Shown here piece by piece: positions 1-11,457 of a stretch of DNA of 64,000 bases. The DNA comes from Methanobrevibacter sp. TMH8. Lineage in GTDB: Archaea > Methanobacteriota > Methanobacteria > Methanobacteriales > Methanobacteriaceae. Under the pieces are notes generated by a model. The model was given only the letters and a program-made list of their open reading frames with translations. It did not search any database and was not told the origin of the DNA. The position numbers and the translations under genes are program-made. Position 1 is the stretch's first letter; each line of letters begins with the position of its first letter. Location: NCBI RefSeq assembly GCF_020148105.1, contig NZ_JAHLZE010000020.1, positions 1 through 64,000 of the forward strand. The letters run 5' to 3'.

Positions 1-284
1 AAGTAATGTCTAATGTGGCTCTTGCAGCTATTTTGGTTCCATTGTCTGTGACATTGGCTCATGCTCAGGGTCTTCCAATTGGAACTTTCGCAGTTCCTGT
101 AGCTATTGCTTGTTCATTATCCTATGTATTACCAACAGCTGGTCCAACTGTAGCTATGGCTTATGGAACGGGCTTTGTTAAAATAAAAGAAATATTTAAG
201 GCTGGTTTCCCACTAGTTATAATAGGTGCAATTTTATCTATTATAATTATTTTCACAATAGGGAAACCATTTTTAGGGGCTTAA
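1..284 (+). CDS. SLC13/DASS-family anion transporter, C-terminal part
   Basis: The frame is open to the left edge, so only the last roughly 93 residues are visible and the ATG at 6 is probably internal. The visible part is almost wholly hydrophobic. It carries a family-like stretch with [10 protein letters not shown] followed by [11 protein letters not shown] and a last membrane span ending in GKPFLGA. This resembles the C-terminal half of sodium-coupled dicarboxylate/sulfate carriers (SLC13, divalent anion:Na+ symporter), where an LPxxTP-type segment helps form the substrate and Na+ site. The exact substrate cannot be told. T-rich DNA follows the stop, as expected for an archaeal terminator. 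Confidence 0.7.
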   Translation, partial: VMSNVALAAILVPLSVTLAHAQGLPIGTFAVPVAIACSLSYVLPTAGPTVAMAYGTGFVKIKEIFKAGFPLVIIGAILSIIIIFTIGKPFLGA

Positions 285-849
285 ATTTTATCTTTAACTT
301 GAATTAATTTGTAGTTCAAGTTGAGATATTCATTTTATTTTTTATTTTTTTAATTTTATTTATTTTATTATTTTATCCTTTATTTTTTCCTTAATTTTTT
401 AATTTCTAATTTTATTTCTTAAAGATTAATATTTATATCATTTCAAATATTTTCATATATATTCAGATATTTTAAGATATTTTCATATATTTAAGATATT
501 TCATTTTTCATCAAATATTCTTAAGTTAATTTTAAGTTAATTTTAAATTATTTATAAGGAAACATTAATATATTATAAAAATAAAAATTATCACATTAGA
601 TAATATTATTGATAATATTTATAACATTAAATATTATTGTGGATATATTATACTATATAATATTATATATAATATGATATTTAGATATATTATAGATAAT
701 ATGGATTAGATATTATTTTAATTAATTTTAAATAATTTAAAAAGTTACAAGTAATTTTACAATTAGTAATTTTACGGAAAATTTACATATAATTTACAAA
801 TAACTTATAAATAATTACAAAATACTTAAAAAATAATTATGGTGATTTT
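285..849. other. Intergenic region, AT-rich
   Basis: There is no gene here. T-rich tracts directly after the transporter are a plausible terminator. AGATATTT-like words recur around 460-515, and a short direct repeat of AAGTTAATTTT lies near 531-553. A TATA-like box (CTTATAAATA, about 806-815) lies suitably upstream of the HMG-CoA synthase start. GGTGAT at 841-846 is its ribosome-binding site. Confidence 0.5.
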
Positions 850-1899
850 ATGGCGGGAATTATAGGATATGGAGCCTTTGTGCCATCATATAGGATAAAA
901 GTCGAAGAAATAGCTAAGGTGTGGGGAGATAATCCAAAAGCAATATCAAATGGGCTTGTGGTAACTGAAAAATCTGTTCCTGCTCCTGATGAAGACACAG
1001 CTACAATTTCTGTTGAAGCTGCAAGAAATGCGTTAGCTAGGGCACAAATTGATCCTCAAAAAATTGGAGCGGTTTATGTTGGTTCTGAATCTCATCCTTA
1101 TGCAGTTAAACCAACAGCAACTATTGTAGCTGAAGCTGTAATGGCAACACCTGCTATGACTGCGGCAGATCTTGAATTTGCTTGTAAAGCAGGTACTGCA
1201 GGTATGCAAGCAGCTATTGGTTTAGTTGACTCAAACAAAATTGAATATGGTTTAGCTATTGGTGCTGATACTTCTCAAGGTGCTCCTGGAGATGCTCTTG
1301 AATATACTGCATCAGCTGGTGGAGCAGCTTATATCATTGGAAAAGAAGGAACAAAAAATGGTTCAATAGCTGATTTTGGTGAACTTTTTAGTTTTACTAC
1401 TGATACTCCAGATTTTTATAGGAGAGAAGGTCAACCTTATCCATCTCATGGTGGAAGGTTCACTGGTGAACCTGCATATTTTAAACATGTAGAAGGCGCA
1501 GCAAAAGGTATATTTGAGAAAACTGGAACTACAGCTAGTGATTATGATTATGCAGTTTTCCATCAACCTAATGGTAAATTTTACTTAAAAGTTGGTAAAA
1601 AACTTGGATTTACTAATGATCAGATTAAAGATGGTCTTTTAACTCCTGTTATTGGAAATACTTATTCTGGAGCTACACCTATTGGTCTTGCTTCTATTTT
1701 GGATAAAGCTCAAGCTGGAGATAAAATATTGGCTATTTCATATGGTTCAGGTTCTGGTAGTGATGCATTTACTATTAATGTTACTGAAAATATTGATGAA
1801 AAGAGAGAATTAGCTCCTAAACTTGAAAAAATGATTGAAAATAAATCTTACGTTGATTATGCAGTTTATGCTAAGTATAAAGGTAAATTAAGAATGTAA
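850..1899 (+). CDS. Hydroxymethylglutaryl-CoA synthase (archaeal type)
   Basis: Condenses acetyl-CoA with acetoacetyl-CoA to HMG-CoA, the second step of the mevalonate route to archaeal isoprenoid lipids. The 349 residues match the archaeal family length. The thiolase-fold catalytic Cys is C112 in [10 protein letters not shown], the general-base Glu is E80 in YVGSES, and the active-site His lies in [15 protein letters not shown] three bases before the ATG supports the start. The thiolase gene follows after 24 bases, so the two are very likely co-transcribed and can channel acetoacetyl-CoA. The DUF35 (OB-fold/zinc) scaffold protein that bridges these enzymes in methanogens is not adjacent here. 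Confidence 0.95.
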   Translation: MAGIIGYGAFVPSYRIKVEEIAKVWGDNPKAISNGLVVTEKSVPAPDEDTATISVEAARNALARAQIDPQKIGAVYVGSESHPYAVKPTATIVAEAVMATPAMTAADLEFACKAGTAGMQAAIGLVDSNKIEYGLAIGADTSQGAPGDALEYTASAGGAAYIIGKEGTKNGSIADFGELFSFTTDTPDFYRREGQPYPSHGGRFTGEPAYFKHVEGAAKGIFEKTGTTASDYDYAVFHQPNGKFYLKVGKKLGFTNDQIKDGLLTPVIGNTYSGATPIGLASILDKAQAGDKILAISYGSGSGSDAFTINVTENIDEKRELAPKLEKMIENKSYVDYAVYAKYKGKLRM

Positions 1900-1911
1900 A
1901 TATTATTGTGA

Positions 1912-3075
<1,164 letters not shown>

Positions 3076-3089
3076 TTTAAATCCTAGGT

Positions 3090-3121
3090 AGCTATTAATT
3101 TATTTAATAGCTTTTTTTTTT
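3090..3121 (+). terminator. Hairpin plus T-run terminator after thiolase gene
   Basis: AGCTATTAA (3090-3098) pairs perfectly with TTAATAGCT (3104-3112) across a 5-base loop and is followed by a run of T. It looks like a bacterial intrinsic terminator. Archaea usually need only the T-tract, so the stem may add RNA stability. Confidence 0.6.
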
Positions 3122-3198
3122 GCTTTTTTATTATTTTTACTTTAATTTTTATTTTATTATTTTATTTTTTAGTATTCTTAGTTTTTTATTTTTATTTT

Positions 3199-4785
3199 TT
3201 ATTTATTTATTAAATTATCAATAAAATCCATATCTAAGTTTTTTTCAACTATTTCAGCTAACTTATCTATTGAATAATCTTTTTTTGTTTCATAAGGATC
3301 TTCACCAAATTTTGGTTCTATTCCTTTGTTTTCTCGAATATAATTTAATAAGGCTCTTCTAAAATTATAGTTATGGAATATTCCATGGAAATAGGTGCCA
3401 AATATATTTTCTCTTTTTGATCCATCAAATAATCCTTCTTTATTTTTTTCTTTTTTGTTTCCTATGCCTTTTTCTATTTTTAGTAATGGTTCTTCATTAA
3501 ATAGTGTTGTTGTTCCTTCATGAATTTCATATCCTGTAATTATTTCGCCTGTAATTGATGAAAAGATATCAGAGGAATTTGAACTATTTTCTTCACTTGA
3601 TTTATCTAATATTATTCCTTCACTTTGTTCAACAATTTTCTCTTCTGATGAGTTATGTTTGAAGTGAGTCTCTATATCTAAAAGTCCAAGTCCATCTACA
3701 GAACCATTCTGTGATTCTCTATTATTTTCATCAAATATTCTATTTCCAAGAATTTGATATCCTCCACATAAACCTACAATTGGAATTTGGGGATTGTTTT
3801 TAGCTATTTTTCTTATTTGATCAGCTAATCCTGATTTTTCTATAGCTATCATATCTTCAGTTGTATTTCTTGTTCCTGGCAATATAATTGCATCTAGACT
3901 AGTATTACCTTTTTCATCAGCTATACTTTCATTAATATCAATAAGTTTTAAACCAACATCTTCTTCAAATTCAAATGGATCAATATCTGTGAAGTTAGCT
4001 ATTTTTGGGAAACGAATAACTCCAATTGTTATTTCTTTGTTTGGATTGAATTTATGTTCAAATAATGATGCAGAATCTTCTTCTGGTAATTGAAGATCAT
4101 GATCATAAGGTAAAACACCAAGAACTGGTGCATCTATTATTTTTTCTATTTTTTCTATTCCTGGCATAAGTATATCGAGATTTCCACTAAATTTATTAAT
4201 AATCACTGCTTTAAGTCGAGACCTGTCATAATCATCTAAAAGAGAGAATGTTCCAGCTATTGAAGCAAAAACACCTCCTTTATCAATATCTGCTACAAGA
4301 AAAACATCGGCATCTGACATATGAGCTATTTCCATATTAGCTAAATCTTCTTTTCTCATATTAATCTCAGCAGGAGATCCAGCTCCTTCAATAATTATTA
4401 TATCATATTGCGAGTCTAATATAGCTAATGACTCTTTTATTGCAGCTAAAGCTTTATCTCTAAAATCATGTTGATATTGATAAAAATTCATATCAGCTAT
4501 TGCTTTTCCTTGAATTATTACTTGTGATGTAAAGTTGCCCTTTGGTTTAAGGAGTATAGGATTCATGTGAATACTTGGTTCAATATCAGCTGCTTCAGCT
4601 TGAAGAACTTGTGCAATAGCTATTTCTCCATTTTCTTTTGTGGTATATGAGTTTAGTGACATATTTTGTGATTTAAATGGTGCTACTTTATATCCTCTTC
4701 GTGAATAAATCCTACAAAGTGCTGCTACCATAACACTTTTTCCTGCATTTGATGAAGTTCCTTGAACCATTATACATTTCGCCAT
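3199..4785 (-). CDS. cobQ: Cobyric acid synthase CobQ/CbiP
   Basis: Glutamine- and ATP-dependent amidase that amidates adenosylcobyrinic acid side chains in corrinoid synthesis, needed for the methanogen methyltransferases. The N-terminal dethiobiotin-synthetase-like ATPase domain starts with the P-loop GTSSNAGKS. The C-terminal triad glutaminase domain has the Cys nucleophile in GLCGGYQIL and a His in GTYFHGIFHN. At 528 residues it is somewhat long. The extra length is a Ser/Glu/Asn-rich insert (about residues 375-410) and a Lys/Glu-rich one (about 445-462) inside the glutaminase domain. AAGGT precedes the ATG. It is transcribed alone and diverges from lonB. Confidence 0.93.
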   Translation of the reverse strand: MAKCIMVQGTSSNAGKSVMVAALCRIYSRRGYKVAPFKSQNMSLNSYTTKENGEIAIAQVLQAEAADIEPSIHMNPILLKPKGNFTSQVIIQGKAIADMNFYQYQHDFRDKALAAIKESLAILDSQYDIIIIEGAGSPAEINMRKEDLANMEIAHMSDADVFLVADIDKGGVFASIAGTFSLLDDYDRSRLKAVIINKFSGNLDILMPGIEKIEKIIDAPVLGVLPYDHDLQLPEEDSASLFEHKFNPNKEITIGVIRFPKIANFTDIDPFEFEEDVGLKLIDINESIADEKGNTSLDAIILPGTRNTTEDMIAIEKSGLADQIRKIAKNNPQIPIVGLCGGYQILGNRIFDENNRESQNGSVDGLGLLDIETHFKHNSSEEKIVEQSEGIILDKSSEENSSNSSDIFSSITGEIITGYEIHEGTTTLFNEEPLLKIEKGIGNKKEKNKEGLFDGSKRENIFGTYFHGIFHNYNFRRALLNYIRENKGIEPKFGEDPYETKKDYSIDKLAEIVEKNLDMDFIDNLINK

Positions 4786-5432
4786 AATTTTACCTTTTTC
4801 ATGCTTAAAAACTTTATATTAAATAGAAATATATATTTAAATAAAATATGTTTTTAAAATTTTATTTTATTTTATTATATTTAATAATATTAAATAACTT
4901 ATATTAGATATTATAATTAATTAATATATAAAATTAACAATATTTGATAATTTATAAATTGATATTGATTTTTTGAAAATTAATTTTTTGAAATTTTTCA
5001 TGTTTTTTTCTTCTTTTATTTTCTTATTTTTATATTACTATTTTCAGTTTTATTATAAGATTTAAATATAATTAAAAATATTTAAATATAAACATCAAAT
5101 ATATTTGTAAATTTTCTATATATTTCATATATTCGACATATATTTTTCATGAATATTTTATTTTAATTACTTTTATTTACTAAAATACAATAATTTATAT
5201 ATAAGAAAGAAACATATAATAATTTAATATAAGAAATACAAATAATCTTTAAAATCATTTTAGTAATATTAATAATCTTAAATTAATAATGATTAATTAT
5301 TAATAAAAAGATTAATTAAAGTGATGATATAAATTATTAATATAAAAAATTAAATATAAAGATTAATTTAATAATTAAATATTAATTAAAAATTAATCAA
5401 AAATTAAATCCAAACTTAATTGAGGTAACTAT
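4786..5432. other. Divergent promoter region, cobQ / lonB
   Basis: The region is almost purely A and T, with many overlapping TATA-like words on both strands, so a single promoter cannot be chosen. Degenerate ATTAATTAAAAATTAAT-type repeats lie near 5370-5410. GAGGT at about 5421-5425 is the lonB ribosome-binding site. No RNA gene or conserved structure was seen. Confidence 0.4.
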
Positions 5433-7631
5433 ATGAAAATCAATAGGATATCATCTGATTTTGCTGATGATAATGATTATGTTAATAAAAATGTTAATAA
5501 TGATTTGAATATTGATAAAACTTCGATTAAGAAAGAGGCGATTAAAATTACATTTGATACTAATAATAACCATGATTCTACTGAAATAAAGGAGAATGAT
5601 GATATTTCTGAAGAAGAATTTCAAGAAGATAATTTAGAAAAAGAATCAGATGATTTTGATGAAAAACCAAATGAAAAATCTAATGATGAGCTAATTGCAA
5701 ATAATGAAAAAGTAATTCCTCATGAAAATGATGAACCAATGTTAGATTATGATAATATTGGAAGTACTAAAGATATTGATGTACCTCCTCTTTTAATTGA
5801 TCAAGTCATTGGTCATGAAGATTCTGTTGAAACCATTAAAAAGGCAGCTAAACAAAGAAGAAATGTTCTTCTTATTGGTGATCCTGGTGTAGGTAAATCA
5901 ATGATAGCTAAAGGAATGGCAGAACTTCTTCCTCCTGAAGTACTTCAAGATGTATTAGTTTATCCTAATGCTGAAGATTCAAATAATCCTTTAATTAGAA
6001 CTGTTCCTTCTGGTGAGGGTAAAAAAATTGTAATGGCTAATAAAAATACTACAAAAGGTTATGAAGAGAAAAAACTTCTTGTAACAATGATTTTAATTGC
6101 AGGTGTTTTAGCTCTTGGTTTCATGTATAGAAGTCAATTAATCTTTGCAATTCTAGCTGCTGTTTTCATATTCTTTATATCAATGCAAATAAAACCAAAG
6201 AACATGACTATGGCTCCAAAATTGTTAGTTAATAATGCTGAAAAAAGATTTTCTCCATTTGAAGATGCTACTGGTGCTCATGCAGGTGCACTTCTTGGTG
6301 ATGTTCGCCACGATCCATATCAATCTGGAGGTTTAGGAACTCCGGCACATGAGCGTGTTGAACCTGGTATGATTCACAAAGCTAATCGTGGAGTTTTATA
6401 CATTGATGAAATTGGTACAATGTCAATGAAAACTCAACAAGAACTTCTTTCAGCTATGCAAGAGAAAAAATATTCCATTACTGGTCAAAGTGAAAATAGT
6501 AGTGGTGCAATGGTTCGTTCTCAAGCAGTTCCTTGTGATTTCGTTCTTGTAGCTTCTGGTAATATACAAGTTCTTGAAGGTATGCATATAGCTATGCGTT
6601 CTAGAATTAGAGGTTATGGTTACGAAGTCTTTATGAAAGATAATATGCCTGATACAGAAAATAATAGGAAAAAACTCATTCAATTTGTAGCTCAAGAAGT
6701 TAAAAATGATGGTAGAATTCCTCATTTCTCTCCAGATGCATTAGATGAAATAATAAGAGAAGCTAAACGTAGGGCTGGTAAAAAAGAATCTTTAACTCTC
6801 AAATTAAGAGATTTAGGAGGTCTTGTTAGAGCCGCAGGAGATGTGGCTAAAGAAGAAAATTCTAATCTTGTTGAAGCTGAGCATGTTTTAACAGCTAAAA
6901 AATACTCAAGAACTTTAGAACAGCAAATAGCTGATAGATCTATTTCCCAAAGAAAAGAATATGCTGTATTCAATCCAGAAGGTGGAAAAATTGGTATGGT
7001 TAATGGATTATCTGTTATTGGGGATAGAAGTGGTTTAATGTTACCTATAGCTGCTGAAGCAGCCCCTGCTCAGAGTAGGAAAGAAGGTAAAATTATTGCT
7101 ACTGGAAAACTTGGTGAAATAGCTAAAGAATCTGTTCAAAACGTTAGTGCACTTATTAAAAAACATACTGGTACTGATATCTCACAATATGATATTCACA
7201 TTCAGTTTTTACAAACTTATGATGGTGTTGAAGGAGATAGTGCAAGTGTTTCAATTGCAGCAGCTGTTATTTCAGCTATTGAAGAAATTCCAATTGATCA
7301 AACTGTTGCTTTAACTGGTTCTCTTAGTGTTCGTGGAGATGTTTTACCAATTGGTGGAGCTACTAGTAAGATTGAAGCTGCAGCTGAAGCAGGAATCAAA
7401 AAAGTCATAATTCCAAGATCTAACATGAAAGATGTCATGATTGAGAAGAAGTATGAGGATGAAATTGAAATCATTCCTGTTGATACTTTAAGTGATGTTT
7501 TAGAGAATATCCTTATTGGATGTACTGAAAAAAGTAGCTTAATTAAGAAAATGAAAAAAATTAGTAGTGCAGTAGTTGATAAAGTTCCTAATAGGCCTTT
7601 AAATAGCTGTGATGCACCTTCTAAGTCTTAA
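5433..7631 (+). CDS. lonB: Membrane-bound ATP-dependent protease LonB
   Basis: Archaeal LonB: a membrane-anchored AAA+ protease that degrades misfolded and regulatory proteins at the inner face of the membrane. Walker A is GDPGVGKS (149-156). Two membrane spans (about 215-252) sit inside the AAA+ domain, as typical of LonB. Walker B is VLYIDEI (about 321-327). The Ser-Lys protease dyad is S603 (EGDSAS) and K646 (GATSKIEAA). At 732 residues it is long: residues 1-115 before the conserved [12 protein letters not shown] segment are an Asp/Glu/Asn-rich, probably disordered extension, and a short basic tail follows the protease domain. Confidence 0.95.
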   Translation: MKINRISSDFADDNDYVNKNVNNDLNIDKTSIKKEAIKITFDTNNNHDSTEIKENDDISEEEFQEDNLEKESDDFDEKPNEKSNDELIANNEKVIPHENDEPMLDYDNIGSTKDIDVPPLLIDQVIGHEDSVETIKKAAKQRRNVLLIGDPGVGKSMIAKGMAELLPPEVLQDVLVYPNAEDSNNPLIRTVPSGEGKKIVMANKNTTKGYEEKKLLVTMILIAGVLALGFMYRSQLIFAILAAVFIFFISMQIKPKNMTMAPKLLVNNAEKRFSPFEDATGAHAGALLGDVRHDPYQSGGLGTPAHERVEPGMIHKANRGVLYIDEIGTMSMKTQQELLSAMQEKKYSITGQSENSSGAMVRSQAVPCDFVLVASGNIQVLEGMHIAMRSRIRGYGYEVFMKDNMPDTENNRKKLIQFVAQEVKNDGRIPHFSPDALDEIIREAKRRAGKKESLTLKLRDLGGLVRAAGDVAKEENSNLVEAEHVLTAKKYSRTLEQQIADRSISQRKEYAVFNPEGGKIGMVNGLSVIGDRSGLMLPIAAEAAPAQSRKEGKIIATGKLGEIAKESVQNVSALIKKHTGTDISQYDIHIQFLQTYDGVEGDSASVSIAAAVISAIEEIPIDQTVALTGSLSVRGDVLPIGGATSKIEAAAEAGIKKVIIPRSNMKDVMIEKKYEDEIEIIPVDTLSDVLENILIGCTEKSSLIKKMKKISSAVVDKVPNRPLNSCDAPSKS

Positions 7632-8084
7632 ATCTTAAACACTATATACATATAGAAATTTTTTTCTTTTTTCTATTTTTATTTATTTTAATTCTTTTTT
7701 TATTTTATTTCTAATATTTATTCATTTTTAACTTGTTTTTATTTATTTTAATTCTTTTTATATTTTATTTAATAATTTTCATTATTTTTAAAATAATTTT
7801 ATTAATATTTAAATAAAATAAATATAATTGCTAAAAAACTTGTATTAATTTTTTAGAAATAGAATAGATTAAATAAGAATAAAACAATGTGAATAAGGAT
7901 ATTCATAATTAAAAAGAAAATAAAATAATATATAGTTAATATATAGCTAATATATAATTAAAAATATAATTAAAAAATTTTAAGATAATAATTAAAAAGA
8001 AAATAAAATAATATTTAATTAATTATAATTTAAGATAATTTTAAGATAATAATTAAAAAGAAAATAAATAATGAAAAGATATAA
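7632..8084. repeat. Convergent intergenic region with direct repeats
   Basis: This lies between the ends of lonB (+) and prs (-). T-rich tracts after lonB repeat with a 60-base period: about 7677-7710 recurs nearly exactly at 7737-7770. A second family contains AATTAAAAAGAAAATAAA at 7907, 7990 and 8051. The longer 30-base form at 7978-8007 recurs at 8039-8068. On the minus strand the A-rich repeats are T-tracts, so both sets could be duplicated terminators. Confidence 0.6.
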
Positions 8085-9017
8085 TTATTTTAAAGCATCT
8101 GCAATTACTTTAGCTATTGATATACAACTAACTTCAGATTTCAATGAATTGGTTCCAGCTATTGATTTAGCTCCAGCAGCGTATATTTTTAGTATTGCAT
8201 CATTGACAAGAAGTGGATGAACACAACAAACATTAACTGATTTAGCTCCGTGTTCTTTGAGGATTCCAATAGCGTTTACTATGGTTCCTCCTGTAGCTAT
8301 AATATCATCGATTATAACTGCTTCTTTGCCTTCTACAGACTGAATGTCTACTTTTTTTTCTTCATTCTTTTTTAAATCTTTTAATTCAGGATCATCAGGA
8401 TCAAAATCACATCTTATGTCTGCTATTTTTGTTTCAACTTTATCTGGTCCAAGACGGACTTTATTCATATAAGTACATCTACAATCTAATATTTTAGCTA
8501 TTTCTTCTGCAAAACTAAGGGCTCCTTTATCAGGAGCTATAATAATTGGCTCTTCAGTTATGTTATCAATATATTCAGCAATTGCTCCCATAGCTGAAAT
8601 ATTTTTAGTTGGAATGGTGAAAAACTCTCTTACACTATCTTCATGAAGATTTATTGATAATATTTCATCTGCTCCAGATTTTTCAATTAAATTAGCTACA
8701 ATTTTTGCGGAAATAGCTTCTCCTTCTTTAAATCTTTTTTCTTGTCTTCCATATCCAAAATAAGGAATAACAACTTTTATTTTTTCACAGCCAAGGTCTT
8801 TTAAATTTTGAATTAGAAAGAGTAATTCAATTAGATTTTCGTCTTGAGGATAGCCTGTTGATTGAACAATCACTGCTTCTTTATCAATTTTCCCTTTGAT
8901 TCGAATATATCTTTCTCCATCAGGAAATTTTTTAGTTTCGATTGAACATAAACAATCTTCAAGTTCTTCTGCAACATTAGCTGCTAATTTTTGGGAAGCT
9001 GAACCACCAATTATCAA
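8085..9017 (-). CDS. prs: Ribose-phosphate pyrophosphokinase
   Basis: Makes PRPP from ribose 5-phosphate and ATP for purine, pyrimidine, histidine and tetrahydromethanopterin synthesis. It has the two-domain PRPP synthetase fold. The flexible-loop region reads GYGRQEKRFKEGE and the PRPP-binding loop reads VIIDDIIATGGTI. A charged insert of roughly 12 residues (DLKKNEEKK) lies just before that loop. An ATG exists at 9029, but it overlaps a GGTGAT ribosome-binding site placed 4 bases before TTG at 9017. A TTG start gives the usual N-terminus MIIGGSASQK, so I prefer 9017 (310 residues). The gene is monocistronic. Confidence 0.92.
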   Translation of the reverse strand: MIIGGSASQKLAANVAEELEDCLCSIETKKFPDGERYIRIKGKIDKEAVIVQSTGYPQDENLIELLFLIQNLKDLGCEKIKVVIPYFGYGRQEKRFKEGEAISAKIVANLIEKSGADEILSINLHEDSVREFFTIPTKNISAMGAIAEYIDNITEEPIIIAPDKGALSFAEEIAKILDCRCTYMNKVRLGPDKVETKIADIRCDFDPDDPELKDLKKNEEKKVDIQSVEGKEAVIIDDIIATGGTIVNAIGILKEHGAKSVNVCCVHPLLVNDAILKIYAAGAKSIAGTNSLKSEVSCISIAKVIADALK

Positions 9018-9271
9018 TAATATCACCATTTAACTATAATATAATAGTTTGTATTATTTCTTATTTATAATTTTATATAATTTATATGTTTTTAATAATT
9101 TCAAGTATTTTTAATAATTTTTATATAATTTAAAATATATTTTTAATAGTTTTAATATTTTTTATATTTTTATATAATTCCAAATATGTTTTTAATAAAT
9201 TAATGATTTTTATAATTTTATAATTTTATAATTTTTATAACTTTTGTATATTATAATATTTTAATATAATC

Positions 9272-9781
9272 TCAATATTTCTCATAATGGACTCTTTCTT
9301 CATGATATTTATCTACAAATTTATTTTCCTGACCTTCTTGTGGATATCCAATACTAATCATATTAAATGGTTTTAAATTTTCACCAAGGTTGAAGAATTC
9401 ACTTATAAATTTCATCCTATGTTCATGTGGAGCAACATTAACCCAAACAGCACCTAAATCTAAGTAGCTAGCTTCAAGAAGTAACATTGTTGCTGCAGCA
9501 GCCATGTCTTGCTGCCAAACTTTCTTAAAATGTGAGTTATCCATATTTGCTATAAGAACAATAGCTAGTGTTGCACCTTCCAACATTTTTGAATTATGGT
9601 CCATTTTACTCAATTCTTTTATTGTGTCTTTATTTTTAACAACAATAAACTCCCATGGTTCTTGTCCCATTCTAGAACCTGGTGCTTGCATTGCAGCCCT
9701 TATCATTTTGTCTATTTTTTCATCTTCAATTTCATCTTCACGATACTTTCGAATACTTCTTCTTTTATTTATTATTTCCAT
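9272..9781 (-). CDS. Nitroreductase-family flavoprotein
   Basis: A 169-residue FMN-dependent oxidoreductase of the nitroreductase fold. The N-terminal RRSIRKYR FMN-phosphate motif, the MIRAAMQAPG segment and the C-terminal ISIGYPQEG segment are family hallmarks. In methanogens these small enzymes are common, and their electron acceptors are unknown. GAGGCG precedes the ATG. It runs opposite to hypA, with a long T-rich gap between them. The specific reaction cannot be deduced. Confidence 0.88.
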   Translation of the reverse strand: MEIINKRRSIRKYREDEIEDEKIDKMIRAAMQAPGSRMGQEPWEFIVVKNKDTIKELSKMDHNSKMLEGATLAIVLIANMDNSHFKKVWQQDMAAAATMLLLEASYLDLGAVWVNVAPHEHRMKFISEFFNLGENLKPFNMISIGYPQEGQENKFVDKYHEERVHYEKY

Positions 9782-10160
9782 ATTTTCGCCTCTGTTTTTT
9801 ATTGTATAATATATTTCTTGTTATAATTTTTATTATAATTATTATTTTAAAATTTCTATTAAAATCTCAATTTATAAGTTCTATTTGTAGATTTTATTTA
9901 CAGCTTTTATTTAGTTTTTTATTTAGTTTTTTATTTGCAGTTTTTATTTTATTATTATTTTTAAATTTTTTATATTAATAATAAATAATAATAAATAATA
10001 ATTGGAAAGATATATTATAGATGTGTTCTAAATAGTTAATTATTATATTTTATTATATTTATTTTAACTAATATCTGAAATGATAGTATTTATTAAATGT
10101 ATTAAATATTTATTAAATGTATTAAATCTAATATTAAATTTATTATTAAGAGGTAGGATA
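9782..10160. repeat. AT-rich divergent region with tandem repeats before hypA
   Basis: Holds TTTTTTATTTAG-like repeats (about 9910-9940), an ATAATAAATA-type repeat (9978-10001), and a perfect 20-base tandem duplication of TATTTATTAAATGTATTAAA at 10087-10106 and 10107-10126, directly upstream of hypA. GAGGT at about 10150-10154 is the hypA ribosome-binding site. The promoters for nitroreductase and hypA must both lie here. Confidence 0.65.
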
Positions 10161-10535
10161 ATGCACGAATTATCAATGGCTGATGGTATTTTAAAAGCTG
10201 TTATTGCAAATGCTGAACAAAGTGACGCTACTGAAGTTATAGAAGTTACAGTTGAAATTGGAAAATTAGCTCTTCTTAACCCTGAGCAGGTAAAATTCAT
10301 GCTTGGTGTTCTTAGTGAGGATACTATAGCTAATGGTGCTAAATTTACTATGGAAGAAATTCCTATTGAAATTGAATGTAAAGAATGTGATTATATAGGA
10401 ATAGCTAATGGAGATGATCTTGATCATTATTCTCCTATTGTGGAATGTCCTAAATGTGAAAGTAAACTTGTTAATGTTACTAATGGTAAAGATTGTATTG
10501 TAAAAAATATAGTTATCGAAAAACCAGATGATTAA
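10161..10535 (+). CDS. hypA: Hydrogenase nickel metallochaperone HypA
   Basis: Delivers Ni2+ to apo-NiFe-hydrogenases together with HypB. The mature N-terminus MHELSMA carries the nickel ligand His2. The zinc-binding site has two Cys pairs, CKEC and CPKC. The start at 10161 (124 residues) is set by this invariant N-terminus and the AGAGGTAG ribosome-binding site; the frame is open upstream but that part is leader. hypB follows after 83 bases on the same strand, so they are probably one operon. This fits a methanogen that depends on several NiFe hydrogenases. Confidence 0.95.
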   Translation: MHELSMADGILKAVIANAEQSDATEVIEVTVEIGKLALLNPEQVKFMLGVLSEDTIANGAKFTMEEIPIEIECKECDYIGIANGDDLDHYSPIVECPKCESKLVNVTNGKDCIVKNIVIEKPDD

Positions 10536-10618
10536 CTGAATATTTTTTAAATTAATTAAATTTAATTAAATTTAATTAATTTTAATTTTTAAATCTAACT
10601 TATAAAGGAATGATTATT

Positions 10619-11272
10619 ATGCATAAAGTAGCTGAAATTGAAGTTCAACATAATATAATGAAAGCTAATAAGAAGTTAGCTGATAAAAACCAAAAAATTT
10701 TTGATGATAATAATGTTTTTTGTGTTGATTTTGTAGGAGCTATTGGTTCTGGAAAAACATCTCTTATTGAAGATCTTATTGACAATATGAATGGTTCAAT
10801 CGGTGTTATAGCTGGTGATGTAATAAGTAAATTTGATGCTGGCCGATTTGAACGTCATAATGTTCCAGTTGTAGGTCTTAATACTGGAAAAGAATGTCAT
10901 CTTGATGCTCATCTTGTTGAACATGTTCTTGATGATATGCCTATGGATAAAATTGATTACTTATTCATTGAAAATGTAGGGAATCTTATTTGTCCTGTTG
11001 ACTTTGATTTAGGTTCTCATATGAGAATAGTGGTAATTAGTGTTAGTGAAGGGGATGATACTGTAGAGAAACATCCTTTAATATTCCAAGGTGCAGATCT
11101 TGTTATTATTAATAAAGTGGACATAGCTGATGCTGTTGGAGCAAATAGTGACAAAATGGTCCAAGACGTTCATGATATTAACCCTAATGTTAAAGTTATT
11201 AAAAGTAGTCTTAAAGAAGGTCAAGGTTTAGAAGAAATCATTTTAGCTATTGAAGAATTTAAAAATACCTAG
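10619..11272 (+). CDS. hypB: Hydrogenase maturation GTPase HypB
   Basis: A SIMIBI-class GTPase that drives nickel insertion by HypA. The P-loop is GAIGSGKT (40-47). The metal-site region is GKECHLDAHL, with conserved Cys and His at the dimer interface. NKVD gives guanine specificity. There is no His-rich N-terminal stretch, as usual in archaea. The ATG at 10610 abuts the AAGGA ribosome-binding site, so the ATG at 10619 (9 bases away, MHKVAEIE) is preferred, giving 217 residues. Confidence 0.95.
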   Translation: MHKVAEIEVQHNIMKANKKLADKNQKIFDDNNVFCVDFVGAIGSGKTSLIEDLIDNMNGSIGVIAGDVISKFDAGRFERHNVPVVGLNTGKECHLDAHLVEHVLDDMPMDKIDYLFIENVGNLICPVDFDLGSHMRIVVISVSEGDDTVEKHPLIFQGADLVIINKVDIADAVGANSDKMVQDVHDINPNVKVIKSSLKEGQGLEEIILAIEEFKNT

Positions 11273-11457
11273 ATTATAAAAATATGTTCTTATTATAAGA
11301 ATTTATTATAAAAATTTATTTAAAAATTTATTTAAGAACTTATTTAATAATTTACTTAATAATTCGTTGTAAGAATTTATTATAAAAATTTATTATAAAT
11401 TTTTTAAAAAAGTTTAATATCTCATTTATAAAAATATAGTGTCATAAGGTGATTATT

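Noticed and set aside
9504-9978. Overlapping hydrophobic open frames opposite and beyond the nitroreductase gene
   Set aside because: Partly antisense to a clear nitroreductase and partly low-complexity T-rich DNA; no start signals.
10064-10300. Minus-strand open frame across hypA
   Set aside because: It is antisense to a gene with clear HypA motifs; no ribosome-binding site.
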